Shown: one piece after another, positions 26,275-34,337 of the stretch
How the letters are laid out: the number at the start of each line of letters is the position of its first letter
Position numbering within the stretch: position 1 is the stretch's first letter
Source of the DNA: Thioalkalivibrio thiocyanoxidans ARh2
GTDB lineage: Bacteria > Pseudomonadota > Gammaproteobacteria > Ectothiorhodospirales > Ectothiorhodospiraceae
Reading direction: 5' to 3'
DNA length: 64,000 nt
Assembly: GCF_000385215.1 (NCBI RefSeq)
Contig: NZ_ARQK01000055.1
Location: forward strand, 27,454 to 91,453
Notes under the pieces: generated by a model
What the model was told of the DNA's origin: nothing
Databases searched by the model: none
Seen by the model: the letters and a program-made list of their open reading frames with translations, nothing else
Made by a program: the position numbers and the translations under genes

Positions 26275-27248
26275 TGTCGACGCAACCACCCTGGCTGGAC
26301 CCCATACGGCAGCGCCTCGTGCGGCGCGGGCGGGACGGCAGGCTGCCCAGCGGGATTCTGGTCAATGGAAGCCCCGGGGTGGGCAAGGCCCTGCTGACGA
26401 CGAGCGTCGTCCAGAGCCTGCTGTGCCAGCGTGTGGACGGCGACGAGCCCGCCTGTGGCGAGTGCAATGCCTGTCGCAGCCTGGAGGGCGGCGTGCACCC
26501 GGAGGTACGTCTGCTGGAGCCGGCCGAGCCCGGCAAGGACATCCTGGTCGATGCCGTGCGTGACGCCACGGAGTTTCTGACCCTCAGTGGCTCGGGCGGG
26601 GCGCTGCGGGCGCTGATCATCCGTCCGGCCGATGCGCTCAACATGAACGCGGCCAATGCGCTGCTCAAGACCCTGGAGGAACCACCCGCCGGGGCCGTCG
26701 TGTTCCTCGAGTCCGCGCGTCCGGCCAGTCTGCCGGCCACCATTCGCAGCCGCTGCCAGCAAACGGATATTGCCAGCCCTGCCCTGGGCGAAGTGCACGA
26801 GTGGCTCGCCTCGGAAAGCGATCAGCCTGAACGGGTCGCGGAGGCCTATGCCGCCAGCCTCGGGCGTCCGCTTCTGGCGCGGGAGATCCTGACGGATGCC
26901 GCGGCCCTGGAAGCCTGGGAAGCCGATCGTCAGATCCTGACCGCGGTGCTGAATGCGACCGATCTGCATTCCACCGCCGCCGTGCTGCAGCGCAGCGTGC
27001 CCGAGCGCCTGATCCCGCGCCTCCAGGCCCTGCTGCTGTCGGCGCAGCGCCTTTTGCTGGTGGGGCAACTGGATGCCTTTGGCGAGCAGTTCCCGCGCGA
27101 TCAGTTACTCAACTTTGCACGGACGCGAGGTGCACGTCGCCTCGCGTGGCTGGTGCAGCAGTCACTCGAATGGCAGCGCCAGAATGGTGCCAACCTGAAT
27201 CCTGCGCTGCGCAGCGAGGCCATCGCACTGGCGCTGGGCAGGCGCTGA
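26274..27248 (+). CDS. holB: DNA polymerase III subunit delta'
   Basis: The 324-residue clamp-loader subunit belongs to the AAA+ family. The P-loop position reads GSPGVGKA (32-39), with Ala replacing Ser/Thr, consistent with delta' not hydrolysing ATP. A four-cysteine zinc module is visible at C51, C61, C64 and C67. The NAANALLKTLEEPP sensor region is conserved. The ATG at 26274 is chosen for its TGATG overlap with tmk. Confidence 0.94.
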   Translation: MSTQPPWLDPIRQRLVRRGRDGRLPSGILVNGSPGVGKALLTTSVVQSLLCQRVDGDEPACGECNACRSLEGGVHPEVRLLEPAEPGKDILVDAVRDATEFLTLSGSGGALRALIIRPADALNMNAANALLKTLEEPPAGAVVFLESARPASLPATIRSRCQQTDIASPALGEVHEWLASESDQPERVAEAYAASLGRPLLAREILTDAAALEAWEADRQILTAVLNATDLHSTAAVLQRSVPERLIPRLQALLLSAQRLLLVGQLDAFGEQFPRDQLLNFARTRGARRLAWLVQQSLEWQRQNGANLNPALRSEAIALALGRR

Positions 27249-27434
27249 TCGGATTGCGCATTCGCGCTCGCGGTGCTGTTGCCGTGCGGGCATGCTGCAA
27301 AACGGACCCGCAACGCTGCGTGAAACAGGGCAGTCGACGCGCCCGGGTTTCAGGCAGCGTCGCCCCGGGGGGGTGGCGCACGCCAGCCGGGATGGGGGAT
27401 ACTCGCGGGTCCAGACAACGTGGTGGGAGGGAAC

Positions 27435-27773
27435 ATGGCCGGGCAGGGCATGCTGACCTTGGCAATCAAGGAAAAACCCGCACTGTACGCCGCGTACATG
27501 CCCTTCGTGACCAACGGCGGGCTGTTCATCCCTACGGACAAGTCCTACAAGCTCGGGGACCAGGTGTTCCTGCTGTTGTCCCTGCTGGACGATTCCGACC
27601 GCCTGCCGACACCATGCACCGTTGTGTGGATCACGCCCGCCCGGGCGCAGGGCAACCGCCTTCGTGGTATCGGCGTTCAGTTCAACAAGTCCGACAAGGG
27701 CGTGACGCACCGCCGAATCGAGGAACACCTCGGCGGTATGCTCAACTCGGACCGCAAGACCCACACATTCTGA
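27435..27773 (+). CDS. pilZ: PilZ domain protein, type IV pilus-associated type
   Basis: The 112-residue single-domain PilZ protein resembles the Pseudomonas PilZ needed for type IV pilus assembly. LTLAIKEKPALYAAYMPF and the NGGLFIPT strand match this subgroup, which usually lacks the RxxxR c-di-GMP motif; none is seen here. The ATG at 27435 has a strong GGGAGGGAAC site; the GTG at 27420 lacks one. Its position after tmk-holB is conserved in pseudomonads. It acts at the cytoplasmic face of the pilus machine by homology. Confidence 0.9.
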   Translation: MAGQGMLTLAIKEKPALYAAYMPFVTNGGLFIPTDKSYKLGDQVFLLLSLLDDSDRLPTPCTVVWITPARAQGNRLRGIGVQFNKSDKGVTHRRIEEHLGGMLNSDRKTHTF

Positions 27774-27796
27774 GCATCTGAACCCGGGACCGGTCG

Positions 27797-28915
27797 TCAG
27801 GCCGCGATCCCAAGTGCCTTCTGCACCTGATCCAGGGCACGCTCAATCTGCTGATCCGTCAGGTAGTAGTGGGGCGAGAAGCGGATCCCCCCGCCACGCA
27901 CCGCGCACAGGACTCCGCCGGCCTGAAGGCGCGCGTAGACGGCGTCGAGATCCGCCGAGGGGGGGCGGAAGGTCAGGATCCCTGCCCGTCGGCCGCGCGG
28001 CGTGAGCACCTCGCAACCCATCGCTTCCAGCTCCTCGGCCAGGTGATGCCAGTGAAAGCAGATGTCGTGATCGACGTTCTCGATGCCCACCTCCAGCAGT
28101 AGCGACAGGCTGGCGTGCAGCGCATGGATCCCCAGCATGTTGTGGCTTCCCGGCTCGAACCGGCGGGCCGACGGGGCAGGGGTCAGCCCCGGGTTCGAGA
28201 AATCACCGGCATGCGCCAGCATGTTCCACCCGTACTCCTGTAGCCGGAGTTGCTCGCGAATCTCCGGGTTGACGTAGAAGATCCCGATCCCCTCTGGCGC
28301 CAGCATCCACTTGTGGCCGTCCGCCATTACAAAATCTGCGTGGCAACCCGGGGCATCGAAGGGCAGCGCCCCCAGATGCTGAATCGCGTCGACACAGAAC
28401 AGGATCCCCCGGGCCCGCAGCTCTGCCCCGAGTGCCTGGATATCCACGCGGATGCCCGAGTCGTAGCGAACCGCGCTGGTCGCCACCAGCCGCGTCTGGC
28501 GGTCGCAGGCGGCCAGCAGGTCGCGTTCGGGTTCATCGCCCACCTCGACCTCGCGCACCTCGATGCCGAATCGTTCGCCCGCTGCGTGCCAGACGACCCG
28601 ATTGGACGGGAACTCTCCGGTCGGGAGAACAATGTTGTCCCCCTCCGACCAGGGCAGGCCGAACGCCACCATCGACAGCGCTTCCGAGGTGTTCTTGACG
28701 AAGGCGATATCCGCCGCGTCGCTGGCCCCGATCAGGGCGCGGGCCAGCTCGCGCGTCGCATCCACCCGCTTGAGCCACTGGCCATAGTCCTTCGAGCCCT
28801 GACGCACGTTCTCGCGGGCGAACTCGCAAACCGCCTCTTCGGTACGTCTGGGCCAGGCACCCACCGCCGCGTGGTTGAGATGGATGATGTCCTGCTGCGG
28901 AAATTCGGGGTGCAT
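27797..28915 (-). CDS. Aminotransferase class V-fold PLP enzyme
   Basis: The 372-residue fold-type I PLP enzyme belongs to the cysteine desulfurase/isopenicillin N epimerase-like group. The PLP lysine is K202 in ADGHKWMLAPEGIG, with the PLP-binding aspartate upstream in FCVDAIQHLGALP. No conserved active-site cysteine loop like that of IscS is evident, so cysteine desulfurase activity is doubtful. A GGAGG site precedes the ATG. It is convergent with pilZ and divergent from bioA. The substrate cannot be assigned. Confidence 0.85.
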   Translation of the reverse strand: MHPEFPQQDIIHLNHAAVGAWPRRTEEAVCEFARENVRQGSKDYGQWLKRVDATRELARALIGASDAADIAFVKNTSEALSMVAFGLPWSEGDNIVLPTGEFPSNRVVWHAAGERFGIEVREVEVGDEPERDLLAACDRQTRLVATSAVRYDSGIRVDIQALGAELRARGILFCVDAIQHLGALPFDAPGCHADFVMADGHKWMLAPEGIGIFYVNPEIREQLRLQEYGWNMLAHAGDFSNPGLTPAPSARRFEPGSHNMLGIHALHASLSLLLEVGIENVDHDICFHWHHLAEELEAMGCEVLTPRGRRAGILTFRPPSADLDAVYARLQAGGVLCAVRGGGIRFSPHYYLTDQQIERALDQVQKALGIAA

Positions 28916-29040
28916 GGGATCCTCCTGGCCGGCAGGAAAGGGTACCTCATAAGCGCGCCCGCGCTAAATCCCGAATCCCGACGGGGAAGGAGCCTTGTTC
29001 GCCCCCGGGGGGGCTGCTACTTTCCGCGCACTGAATTACG

Positions 29041-29067
29041 GCCCCCGGCAAGCCGCTTGCGGGGGGC
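29041..29067 (+). promoter_or_regulatory. Leader hairpin upstream of bioA
   Basis: CCCCC (29042-29046) pairs with GGGGG (29062-29066), and GCAAG (29048-29052) with CTTGC (29056-29060), around a 3-nt loop. It lies 28 nt before the bioA start and has no T-tract. It may affect translation of the bioA leader. No BirA-type operator was recognised. Confidence 0.4.
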
Positions 29068-29094
29068 TAACCCACTGCCCCGAGAGCCCACCGC

Positions 29095-30456
29095 ATGGAC
29101 AACGAACAGCTCAAACGCCGGGACCTGCGCGCCCTCTGGCACCCCTGCACCCAGATGAAGGATTACGGAGAGGAGGGGACCTTGCCCCTGCTGCCGATCC
29201 AGCGCGGGGAGGGCGTATGGCTGTACGATTTCGACGGCAACCGGTATCTGGATGCGATCAGCTCATGGTGGGTCAACCTTTTTGGCCATGCGAACCCTCG
29301 CATCAATGCCGCGGTCCGCGACCAGCTGGACCAGCTCGAACACGTCATCCTTGCGGGCTGCACGCACGAGCCTGTCGTGGAGCTGTGCGAACGCCTGATC
29401 GACCTCACACCCGAGGGTCTCGATCGGGTGTTCCTGGCCGATAATGGCAGCGCCGGTGTCGAGGTGGCGCTCAAGATGAGCTTTCACTACTGGCTCAACT
29501 GTGGCCGCGGCGAAAAGACCCGTTTCATCCGCCTGTCCAACAGCTACCACGGCGAGACTCTGGGTGCCCTTTCAGTAAGCGATGTCCCGCTCTACAGCGC
29601 CACCTACAAGCCCCTCATGCTGGATGTCATCACCGTTCCCGCGCCGGACTGCTACGAGCGCGAGCCGGGCGAGAGCTGCGCCGATGTCGCCCGGCGACAG
29701 TTTGTCCATATGGAGGCGGCCCTCGCGAACCACGCAGAGGAGGTCTGCGCCGTCATCGTCGAGCCGCTGGTGCAGTGCGCAGGGCACATGCGCATGTACG
29801 ACCCGGAATACTTGCGCCTGCTTCGCGCTGCCTGCGATCGGCACGGCGTACACCTGATCGCGGACGAGATTGCCGTCGGCTTTGGACGCACCGGAACCAT
29901 GTTCGCCTGCGAACAGGGCCCTGTTGTCCCGGATTTCTTGTGCCTTTCCAAAGGGCTGACCGGCGGATACCTGCCTATGGCGGCCGTACTGACATCCGAG
30001 GAGGTCTACAACGCCTTTTACGATGATTATGAGAAACTCAATATGTTTCTCCACTCACATTCGTATACGGGTAATCCTTTAGCATGTCGTGCGGCACTGG
30101 CCACGCTTGATATTTTTGCCTCGAGCCCCGTCCTTGACCGTAATCGGGAGCTCGCTGCCCATATCGCCCAGCGCATTGCACCATTAGCCGATCACCCTCA
30201 CGTGGCCGATGTGCGCCAGCACGGCATGATTGCCGCCGTCGAGCTGATTCAGGACAAGGCATCCCGGACCCCGTATCCCTGGCAGGAGCGCCGCGGGCTG
30301 GAGATCTATCGTCATGGCCTTTCCCGGGGTGCCCTTTTGCGCCCCCTGGGCAATGTTTCCTATCTGATGCCCCCTTACATAATCACGCCAGAACAGATTG
30401 ATTTCCTCGTCCAGGTTATGGAGGAGGGGATTGATCGGGCCACCAATTGCGGATGA
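29095..30456 (+). CDS. bioA: Adenosylmethionine-8-amino-7-oxononanoate aminotransferase
   Basis: The 453-residue class III aminotransferase makes diaminopelargonic acid for biotin. The PLP lysine is K286 in CLSKGLTGGYLPM. The start WHPCTQMKDYG and the YDFDGNRYLDAISSWWVNLFGH segment are typical of BioA, including the tyrosine/tryptophan substrate site. It stands alone here, with no bioBFHCD nearby. Base composition appears to become AT-richer over the last 450 bp, an impression not quantified. Confidence 0.94.
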   Translation: MDNEQLKRRDLRALWHPCTQMKDYGEEGTLPLLPIQRGEGVWLYDFDGNRYLDAISSWWVNLFGHANPRINAAVRDQLDQLEHVILAGCTHEPVVELCERLIDLTPEGLDRVFLADNGSAGVEVALKMSFHYWLNCGRGEKTRFIRLSNSYHGETLGALSVSDVPLYSATYKPLMLDVITVPAPDCYEREPGESCADVARRQFVHMEAALANHAEEVCAVIVEPLVQCAGHMRMYDPEYLRLLRAACDRHGVHLIADEIAVGFGRTGTMFACEQGPVVPDFLCLSKGLTGGYLPMAAVLTSEEVYNAFYDDYEKLNMFLHSHSYTGNPLACRAALATLDIFASSPVLDRNRELAAHIAQRIAPLADHPHVADVRQHGMIAAVELIQDKASRTPYPWQERRGLEIYRHGLSRGALLRPLGNVSYLMPPYIITPEQIDFLVQVMEEGIDRATNCG

Positions 30457-30525
30457 CCCGTTTACGCAAAACCCGCGGCAGTTCGAATTATCGGCACCAG
30501 TCGCATGACTTTATTCCATCTCCGC

Positions 30526-30555
30526 TTGACGGATCGACGGATTGGTGGCTATACC
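30526..30555 (+). promoter_or_regulatory. Sigma70-like promoter upstream of the LuxR/CsgD-type regulator
   Basis: TTGACG (30526-30531), an 18-bp spacer and TATACC (30550-30555) fit a sigma70 promoter. It would give a leader of about 140 nt before the regulator start at 30702. Confidence 0.5.
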
Positions 30556-30701
30556 CTTTACTAGGGCTGCGCACTCCAAGGGCCGCATCAGGCCTATCGG
30601 AAACGCGGGACGGTCAAGTCTGGCGAATCTAACCCTTGGATCGAGGCGCGCCTTGGTATTCCATAGCCATCGTGTTTCCATCCATTCAGGGGAGAGTCGC
30701 C

Positions 30702-31403
30702 ATGAACGATTTCAATGAGGACTTGGGGAACGTATTAATTGTAACGCCGGGCTCGCCGCAATCGGCCCTGTTCATTGAGTACGTTTCAGAAAAAACCGGA
30801 TGTTCTGTAACGGGATTGGAGCCAGGGTCCCCGCGAATTGCCCAGACACTCAGGGATTACAATCTCGCACTTTTTGATGCGAGCGCACTAGACGAGCGCG
30901 ATATCGGACATGTACAGCAGGCGGTGGCGGATGGCGCAAAGACCGTCTTCTCCGGGTTCAATATACCGAGCGAAGACGAAGCCCTGCGCCTGCTGGACCT
31001 GCTCTACCTGCAAGGAATATTTTATAAGACGGATCAGCTGGATCTATTGTGCAAGGGCATTCTGTGTCTGCTGAACGGCGATTTCTGGATGTCCCGACAC
31101 CTGATGACACGGCTGGTCCGGCTGTACCGGCAGCAGCGCACGAACACCTACCGGCCTGCCTGTGGGCTGACACAGCGAGAGCTCGAGATCCTGGCGATGC
31201 TGGGATCGGGCGAAACCAACATGAATATCGCGAAACAGCTGTTCATAAGTGAACATACGGTCAAGTCCCACCTGTACAACATCTTCCGCAAGATTGAGGT
31301 CAAGAACCGCACGCAGGCCATCAACTGGGCCAAAGACCATCTGGGCGCGCCGCCCCCTCAGGTGATGTGGAGGCGGCGGCGCGCCGAAGCACGCGCGATC
31401 TAG
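30702..31403 (+). CDS. CsgD/VpsT-like LuxR-family transcriptional regulator with c-di-GMP motif
   Basis: The 233-residue protein has an N-terminal receiver-like domain (about 10-140) lacking the usual phospho-acceptor pattern, and a C-terminal LuxR helix-turn-helix (about 154-215: LTQRELEILAMLGSG, ISEHTVKSHLYNIFRKI). Residues 129-132 read WMSR, which fits the W[FLM][TS]R c-di-GMP binding motif known from VpsT. The ATG at 30702 has GGGGAGAG upstream. Homologs control biofilm matrix or curli genes. No matrix operon is adjacent, but a possible secreted protein gene follows. The regulated genes are unknown. Confidence 0.85.
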   Translation: MNDFNEDLGNVLIVTPGSPQSALFIEYVSEKTGCSVTGLEPGSPRIAQTLRDYNLALFDASALDERDIGHVQQAVADGAKTVFSGFNIPSEDEALRLLDLLYLQGIFYKTDQLDLLCKGILCLLNGDFWMSRHLMTRLVRLYRQQRTNTYRPACGLTQRELEILAMLGSGETNMNIAKQLFISEHTVKSHLYNIFRKIEVKNRTQAINWAKDHLGAPPPQVMWRRRRAEARAI

Positions 31404-31731
31404 GGCAGGGGGCCGAAAAGGCCGGGCGCTCGCCCGGCTTGCTGTTGGGGTAGTCAGGGCCTTGTGTGTTGTCGCCGGGCTGCCCTGGAAGGGACGTGAG
31501 CGGGCCTGAGGCGGTATCCGGTGTCCATGCTCTAACGTGGCGGTTCTCGTTAATACCTGCTGTCTGTTCGTCAATTAACGCCGGTCGAAAGGGATTTCGA
31601 CCCGTACAGCGCTGACCGGCGTCGATCATCAGCCCCCTCATACTTGGCGGGCAGCAACGACCGACAAACCTCTCCCGAAAAATCACCCGTTATTCCGATG
31701 TCCGCTGCTCGCCCGGCCACGATACTGCAGT
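31404..31731. other. 328-bp intergenic region after the regulator
   Basis: The region holds a hairpin just after the regulator (31421-31438), an inverted repeat CGTTAAT/ATTAACG (31548-31554 and 31574-31580), and a perfect 8-bp stem with a 4-nt loop (31583-31602). No gene is seen. The inverted repeats could be operator sites for the following gene. Confidence 0.5.
31421..31438 (+). terminator. Hairpin after the CsgD/VpsT-like regulator
   Basis: GCCGGGC and GCCCGGC pair across a 4-nt loop, with AAAA before and a short T-containing run after. Confidence 0.55.
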
Positions 31732-32208
31732 ATGGCTGGGCGGGCCGGAATGGCCTGGGTATACGCCCTGGTCGCAACAGGCCCTTGCGGCTGGCAGGCG
31801 ACACCGGCGCCGTCCGTAACTGGAACACAGCTTGTCGATCGCGCAACTCCCATGGTGCCAAGGTGGCGAGGAGCGTTGGAGGTAATCCCGCTGGGATTGC
31901 CCTTGGCCGGAGGTCTGCACGCGATGCCGACGTCGCTCAACGAATCCCGAATTACGCTACAAGCCTCCGGGCCCGAGGGCACCGCGTACTCCATCACGTG
32001 CACGGTTACCAGGCCACACGAGGTCGAGGAAGTGGAATTCGAGGGCGTGGTACCACTGGAGGTCGAATTCGAAGGGATCGGGGTGGACTGCCGTGTGGTG
32101 CAGCTCAGTGGGCCGGGATACCTGGATCTGGTGCTGACCAAGAACGGTCATGTGACACGTTCGCGCAGCCACGGCCTGAATAACACGATGAATCTCCGGA
32201 TCCGCTGA
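31732..32208 (+). CDS. Possible secreted protein of unknown function
   Basis: The 158-residue product has a mildly hydrophobic N-terminus that could be a weak signal peptide, though no clear cleavage site or lipobox is seen. The C-terminal two thirds alternate beta-strand-like stretches with two cysteines (YSITCTVTRP, GVDCRVVQLSG) and an acidic VEEVEFEGVVPLEVEFEGIG repeat-like section. No family is recognised with certainty. It lies downstream of the CsgD/VpsT-like regulator, which suggests but does not prove surface or matrix function. The start is uncertain, with no strong ribosome site. Confidence 0.5.
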   Translation: MAGRAGMAWVYALVATGPCGWQATPAPSVTGTQLVDRATPMVPRWRGALEVIPLGLPLAGGLHAMPTSLNESRITLQASGPEGTAYSITCTVTRPHEVEEVEFEGVVPLEVEFEGIGVDCRVVQLSGPGYLDLVLTKNGHVTRSRSHGLNNTMNLRIR

Positions 32209-32353
32209 AGTCCGGGTCAGTACGCTCAGCTGCATGGCCATGAATGGCGCAGAATACATATTATGTTAAGTCATGGATCAGTGAGGGCGAACCGTTTGTT
32301 CCAGCCAGCCCGCTACCCTCGCATGAACCGACGGTCGTTCGCGCTGATCCGGC

Positions 32354-33106
32354 TCAGGACAACGTCTCGATTACGTGCGTCAGGACATCCTTCACCCGCG
32401 CCATCCCTTGATCGAGGTTGCGGCCGATCTCGTCCATGGTGATTTCCCCCTCGGTTCGCCCGGCCGCCCAGTTGGCGATCACGGCGCAGCAGGCGTAGTT
32501 CAGACCCAGTTCTCGAGCCAGGGCCGTCTCGGGCATCCCGGTCATCCCGACCAGGTCGCAGCCGTCTCGGGCCATGCGGTCGATCTCTGCGGCCGTCTCG
32601 AGCCTGGGACCCTGTGTCGCCCCGTACGTGCCCCGGTCCGCGGCCTCGATGCACAGGTCATCAATCGCGTTCAGGAGGGTTTCCCGCACACCCTGGTTGT
32701 AGGGCCAGGTCATGTCGATGTGGGTGACCTCTTCCAGGTCCCCGCCCTCGAAAAAGGTGTTTGCGCGCGACCAGGTGTAATCGATGATCTGATCGGGGAT
32801 GGCAATCATGCCCGGCTTCATGGCTTCGGTGATCCCGCCCACCGCCGCCACGGCAATCACGTTGTCTACACCGGCATGTTTCAGGGCCCAGATGTTGGCT
32901 CGGTAGTTCACCTGATGCGGCGGAATGGTGTGACGGGCGCCATGGCGCGGCAGAAACACGATCTCCGTGTCATTCAGTCGCCCGAAGACCAGCGGACCCG
33001 AGGGTTCGCCATACGGGGTATGCATGACCTGCCTGCGGGTGATCTCCAGCGATTTAAGCTGGGTCAGGCCAGTGCCGCCAATCACGGCAAGACGGGGTGT
33101 CGACAT
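32354..33106 (-). CDS. mtnP: S-methyl-5'-thioinosine phosphorylase
   Basis: The 250-residue purine nucleoside phosphorylase-family trimer resembles Pseudomonas aeruginosa MTIP more than true MTA phosphorylases. Visible are GGTGLTQL at the N-terminus, PRHGARHTIPPHQVNYRAN, and the TQGPRLETAAEI and VGMTGMPE segments. The ATG at 33106 is chosen because it begins just before the conserved AVIGGTGL; the longer open frame would run into hpt. It lies 16 bp after hpt. The predicted products are hypoxanthine and 5-methylthioribose-1-phosphate. Confidence 0.87.
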   Translation of the reverse strand: MSTPRLAVIGGTGLTQLKSLEITRRQVMHTPYGEPSGPLVFGRLNDTEIVFLPRHGARHTIPPHQVNYRANIWALKHAGVDNVIAVAAVGGITEAMKPGMIAIPDQIIDYTWSRANTFFEGGDLEEVTHIDMTWPYNQGVRETLLNAIDDLCIEAADRGTYGATQGPRLETAAEIDRMARDGCDLVGMTGMPETALARELGLNYACCAVIANWAAGRTEGEITMDEIGRNLDQGMARVKDVLTHVIETLS

Positions 33107-33122
33107 AACGCTGGTATCCCTA

Positions 33123-33674
33123 CTATTGGTTCGCGACGGCAAAGATGCCGGGTGCGTTGCGGAGGTAGTCCTCGTAATCCATGCCGTACCCGAACACATA
33201 GCGATCCGGCACCTCCAGGGCGGCGAAATCCACGGTAATGGCGGGGTCGCGTTCCGGGTTGGCCTTTTCGACCAGCACCACGGAGTAGACCTTCTCGGCG
33301 CCCTGCTCTTCGCAGAAGGCCTGGATGCCCTCCAGGGTGATGCCACCGTCAAGGATGTCGTCCACGATCACGACCGTCCGCCCCTGAATCGGCGTCTGGG
33401 GGCGGGCCAGCCAGTGCAGCTGCTCCCCTCCCCGCGTACCCCCGCGATACCGCGTGGCATGCAGATAATCGACCTGCATCGGAAACGACCAGCGGGTCAG
33501 CAGCCCGCCCATCAGCACGACCCCGCCATTCATCACACCCAGAACCAGCGGGTTGCGGTCCTTGAGCACCTGCGCCGTGCGTTCCGCCAGGCGGTCGATC
33601 GCGGTCTCGACGGCATCGCGGCTGTAGAGGCAATCGGCATCACGGAGCGTTGCGCGGGCCTGTTCCGGGCTCAT
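33123..33674 (-). CDS. hpt: Hypoxanthine(-guanine) phosphoribosyltransferase
   Basis: The 183-residue type I phosphoribosyltransferase carries the PRPP-binding motif VVIVDDILDGG and an N-terminal GVMNGGVVLMGGL loop. It is expected to convert hypoxanthine, possibly guanine, to the nucleotide. The ATG at 33674 has CAGGA upstream; the longer frame adds 20 unconserved residues. It is co-oriented with and closely followed by the MTI phosphorylase gene, so the two probably form one methylthioinosine-to-IMP salvage operon. Confidence 0.9.
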   Translation of the reverse strand: MSPEQARATLRDADCLYSRDAVETAIDRLAERTAQVLKDRNPLVLGVMNGGVVLMGGLLTRWSFPMQVDYLHATRYRGGTRGGEQLHWLARPQTPIQGRTVVIVDDILDGGITLEGIQAFCEEQGAEKVYSVVLVEKANPERDPAITVDFAALEVPDRYVFGYGMDYEDYLRNAPGIFAVANQ

Positions 33675-33778
33675 CAAGGATCCTGAGGTGAACGTTGGAG
33701 GAAGGATGTTGGCCGAGTGCCGGGCAGACGGCAAGGCCTGGGTTCGGTATACGTGGGCCTTGCGAGGCCCTGAAACGC

Positions 33779-33806
33779 AACCGGCCGGCGCAAGGGCCGG
33801 CCGGTT
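33779..33806 (-). terminator. Hairpin after dsrE-like gene
   Basis: An 11-bp perfect stem AACCGGCCGGC (33779-33789) pairs with 33796-33806 across a 6-nt loop. On the minus strand it is followed by GCGTTTC. It lies between dsrE and hpt. Confidence 0.7.
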
Positions 33807-33831
33807 GGCAAAGCGACGGACGTGTAGACCC

Positions 33832-34200
33832 TTAGTAGGTAAAGGTCACGGTGTCGTCGTCCATGGCTTCGGAAATCACGTAGGCGCCGCCCACGGTTTC
33901 TTCGATTTCCGGAATCAGGTCATTGCCCCACAGATCCAGGGTCGGGGTGCAGACCTTCATCACCACGCCGGCTTCGTGGGCGTCCTTGATGAAGTCGTAG
34001 ACGCTCTTGCTGGAGCCTTCCTGGACAAACAGGTTTTCGGCAACGCCCTTCTTGGCCAGTTCGCCGGCACGGCCGGTCATGACGACCTCGACGTCATATT
34101 CCATCGCGGCGGCGACGGTAGCCTGGAAAAACGGGGCGCCCAGTTCGGAGGGGCTGCTCGGATCGGTGTTAACCATGACGATCAGGAGCTTGTCGGCCAT
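33832..34200 (-). CDS. DsrE/DsrF-like family protein
   Basis: The 122-residue protein has the DsrE fold pattern: N-terminal KLLIVMVNTDPSS, a central VEVVMTGRAGELAKKG, and one cysteine (C84, VMKVCTPTLDLWG) in the position used by several sulfur-carrier relatives. DsrE-like proteins transfer or sense sulfur in sulfur oxidisers, but this one stands alone without tusA or rhd genes. The exact subfamily is not assigned. It has its own terminator and is followed by the hpt-mtnP operon. Confidence 0.8.
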   Translation of the reverse strand: MADKLLIVMVNTDPSSPSELGAPFFQATVAAAMEYDVEVVMTGRAGELAKKGVAENLFVQEGSSKSVYDFIKDAHEAGVVMKVCTPTLDLWGNDLIPEIEETVGGAYVISEAMDDDTVTFTY

Positions 34201-34337
34201 TTTTGATCTCCAACTTCAGTGGTGAGTGTGAATATTAACAGCTGCTCAAGCGCAAACCGGTGGCGCATTATAGGCGGGCCAGCGCCTGTGCGCCAATGCG
34301 CCGCCATAACCTGTTCCGATCAGGGCCAGGCGCTGCC

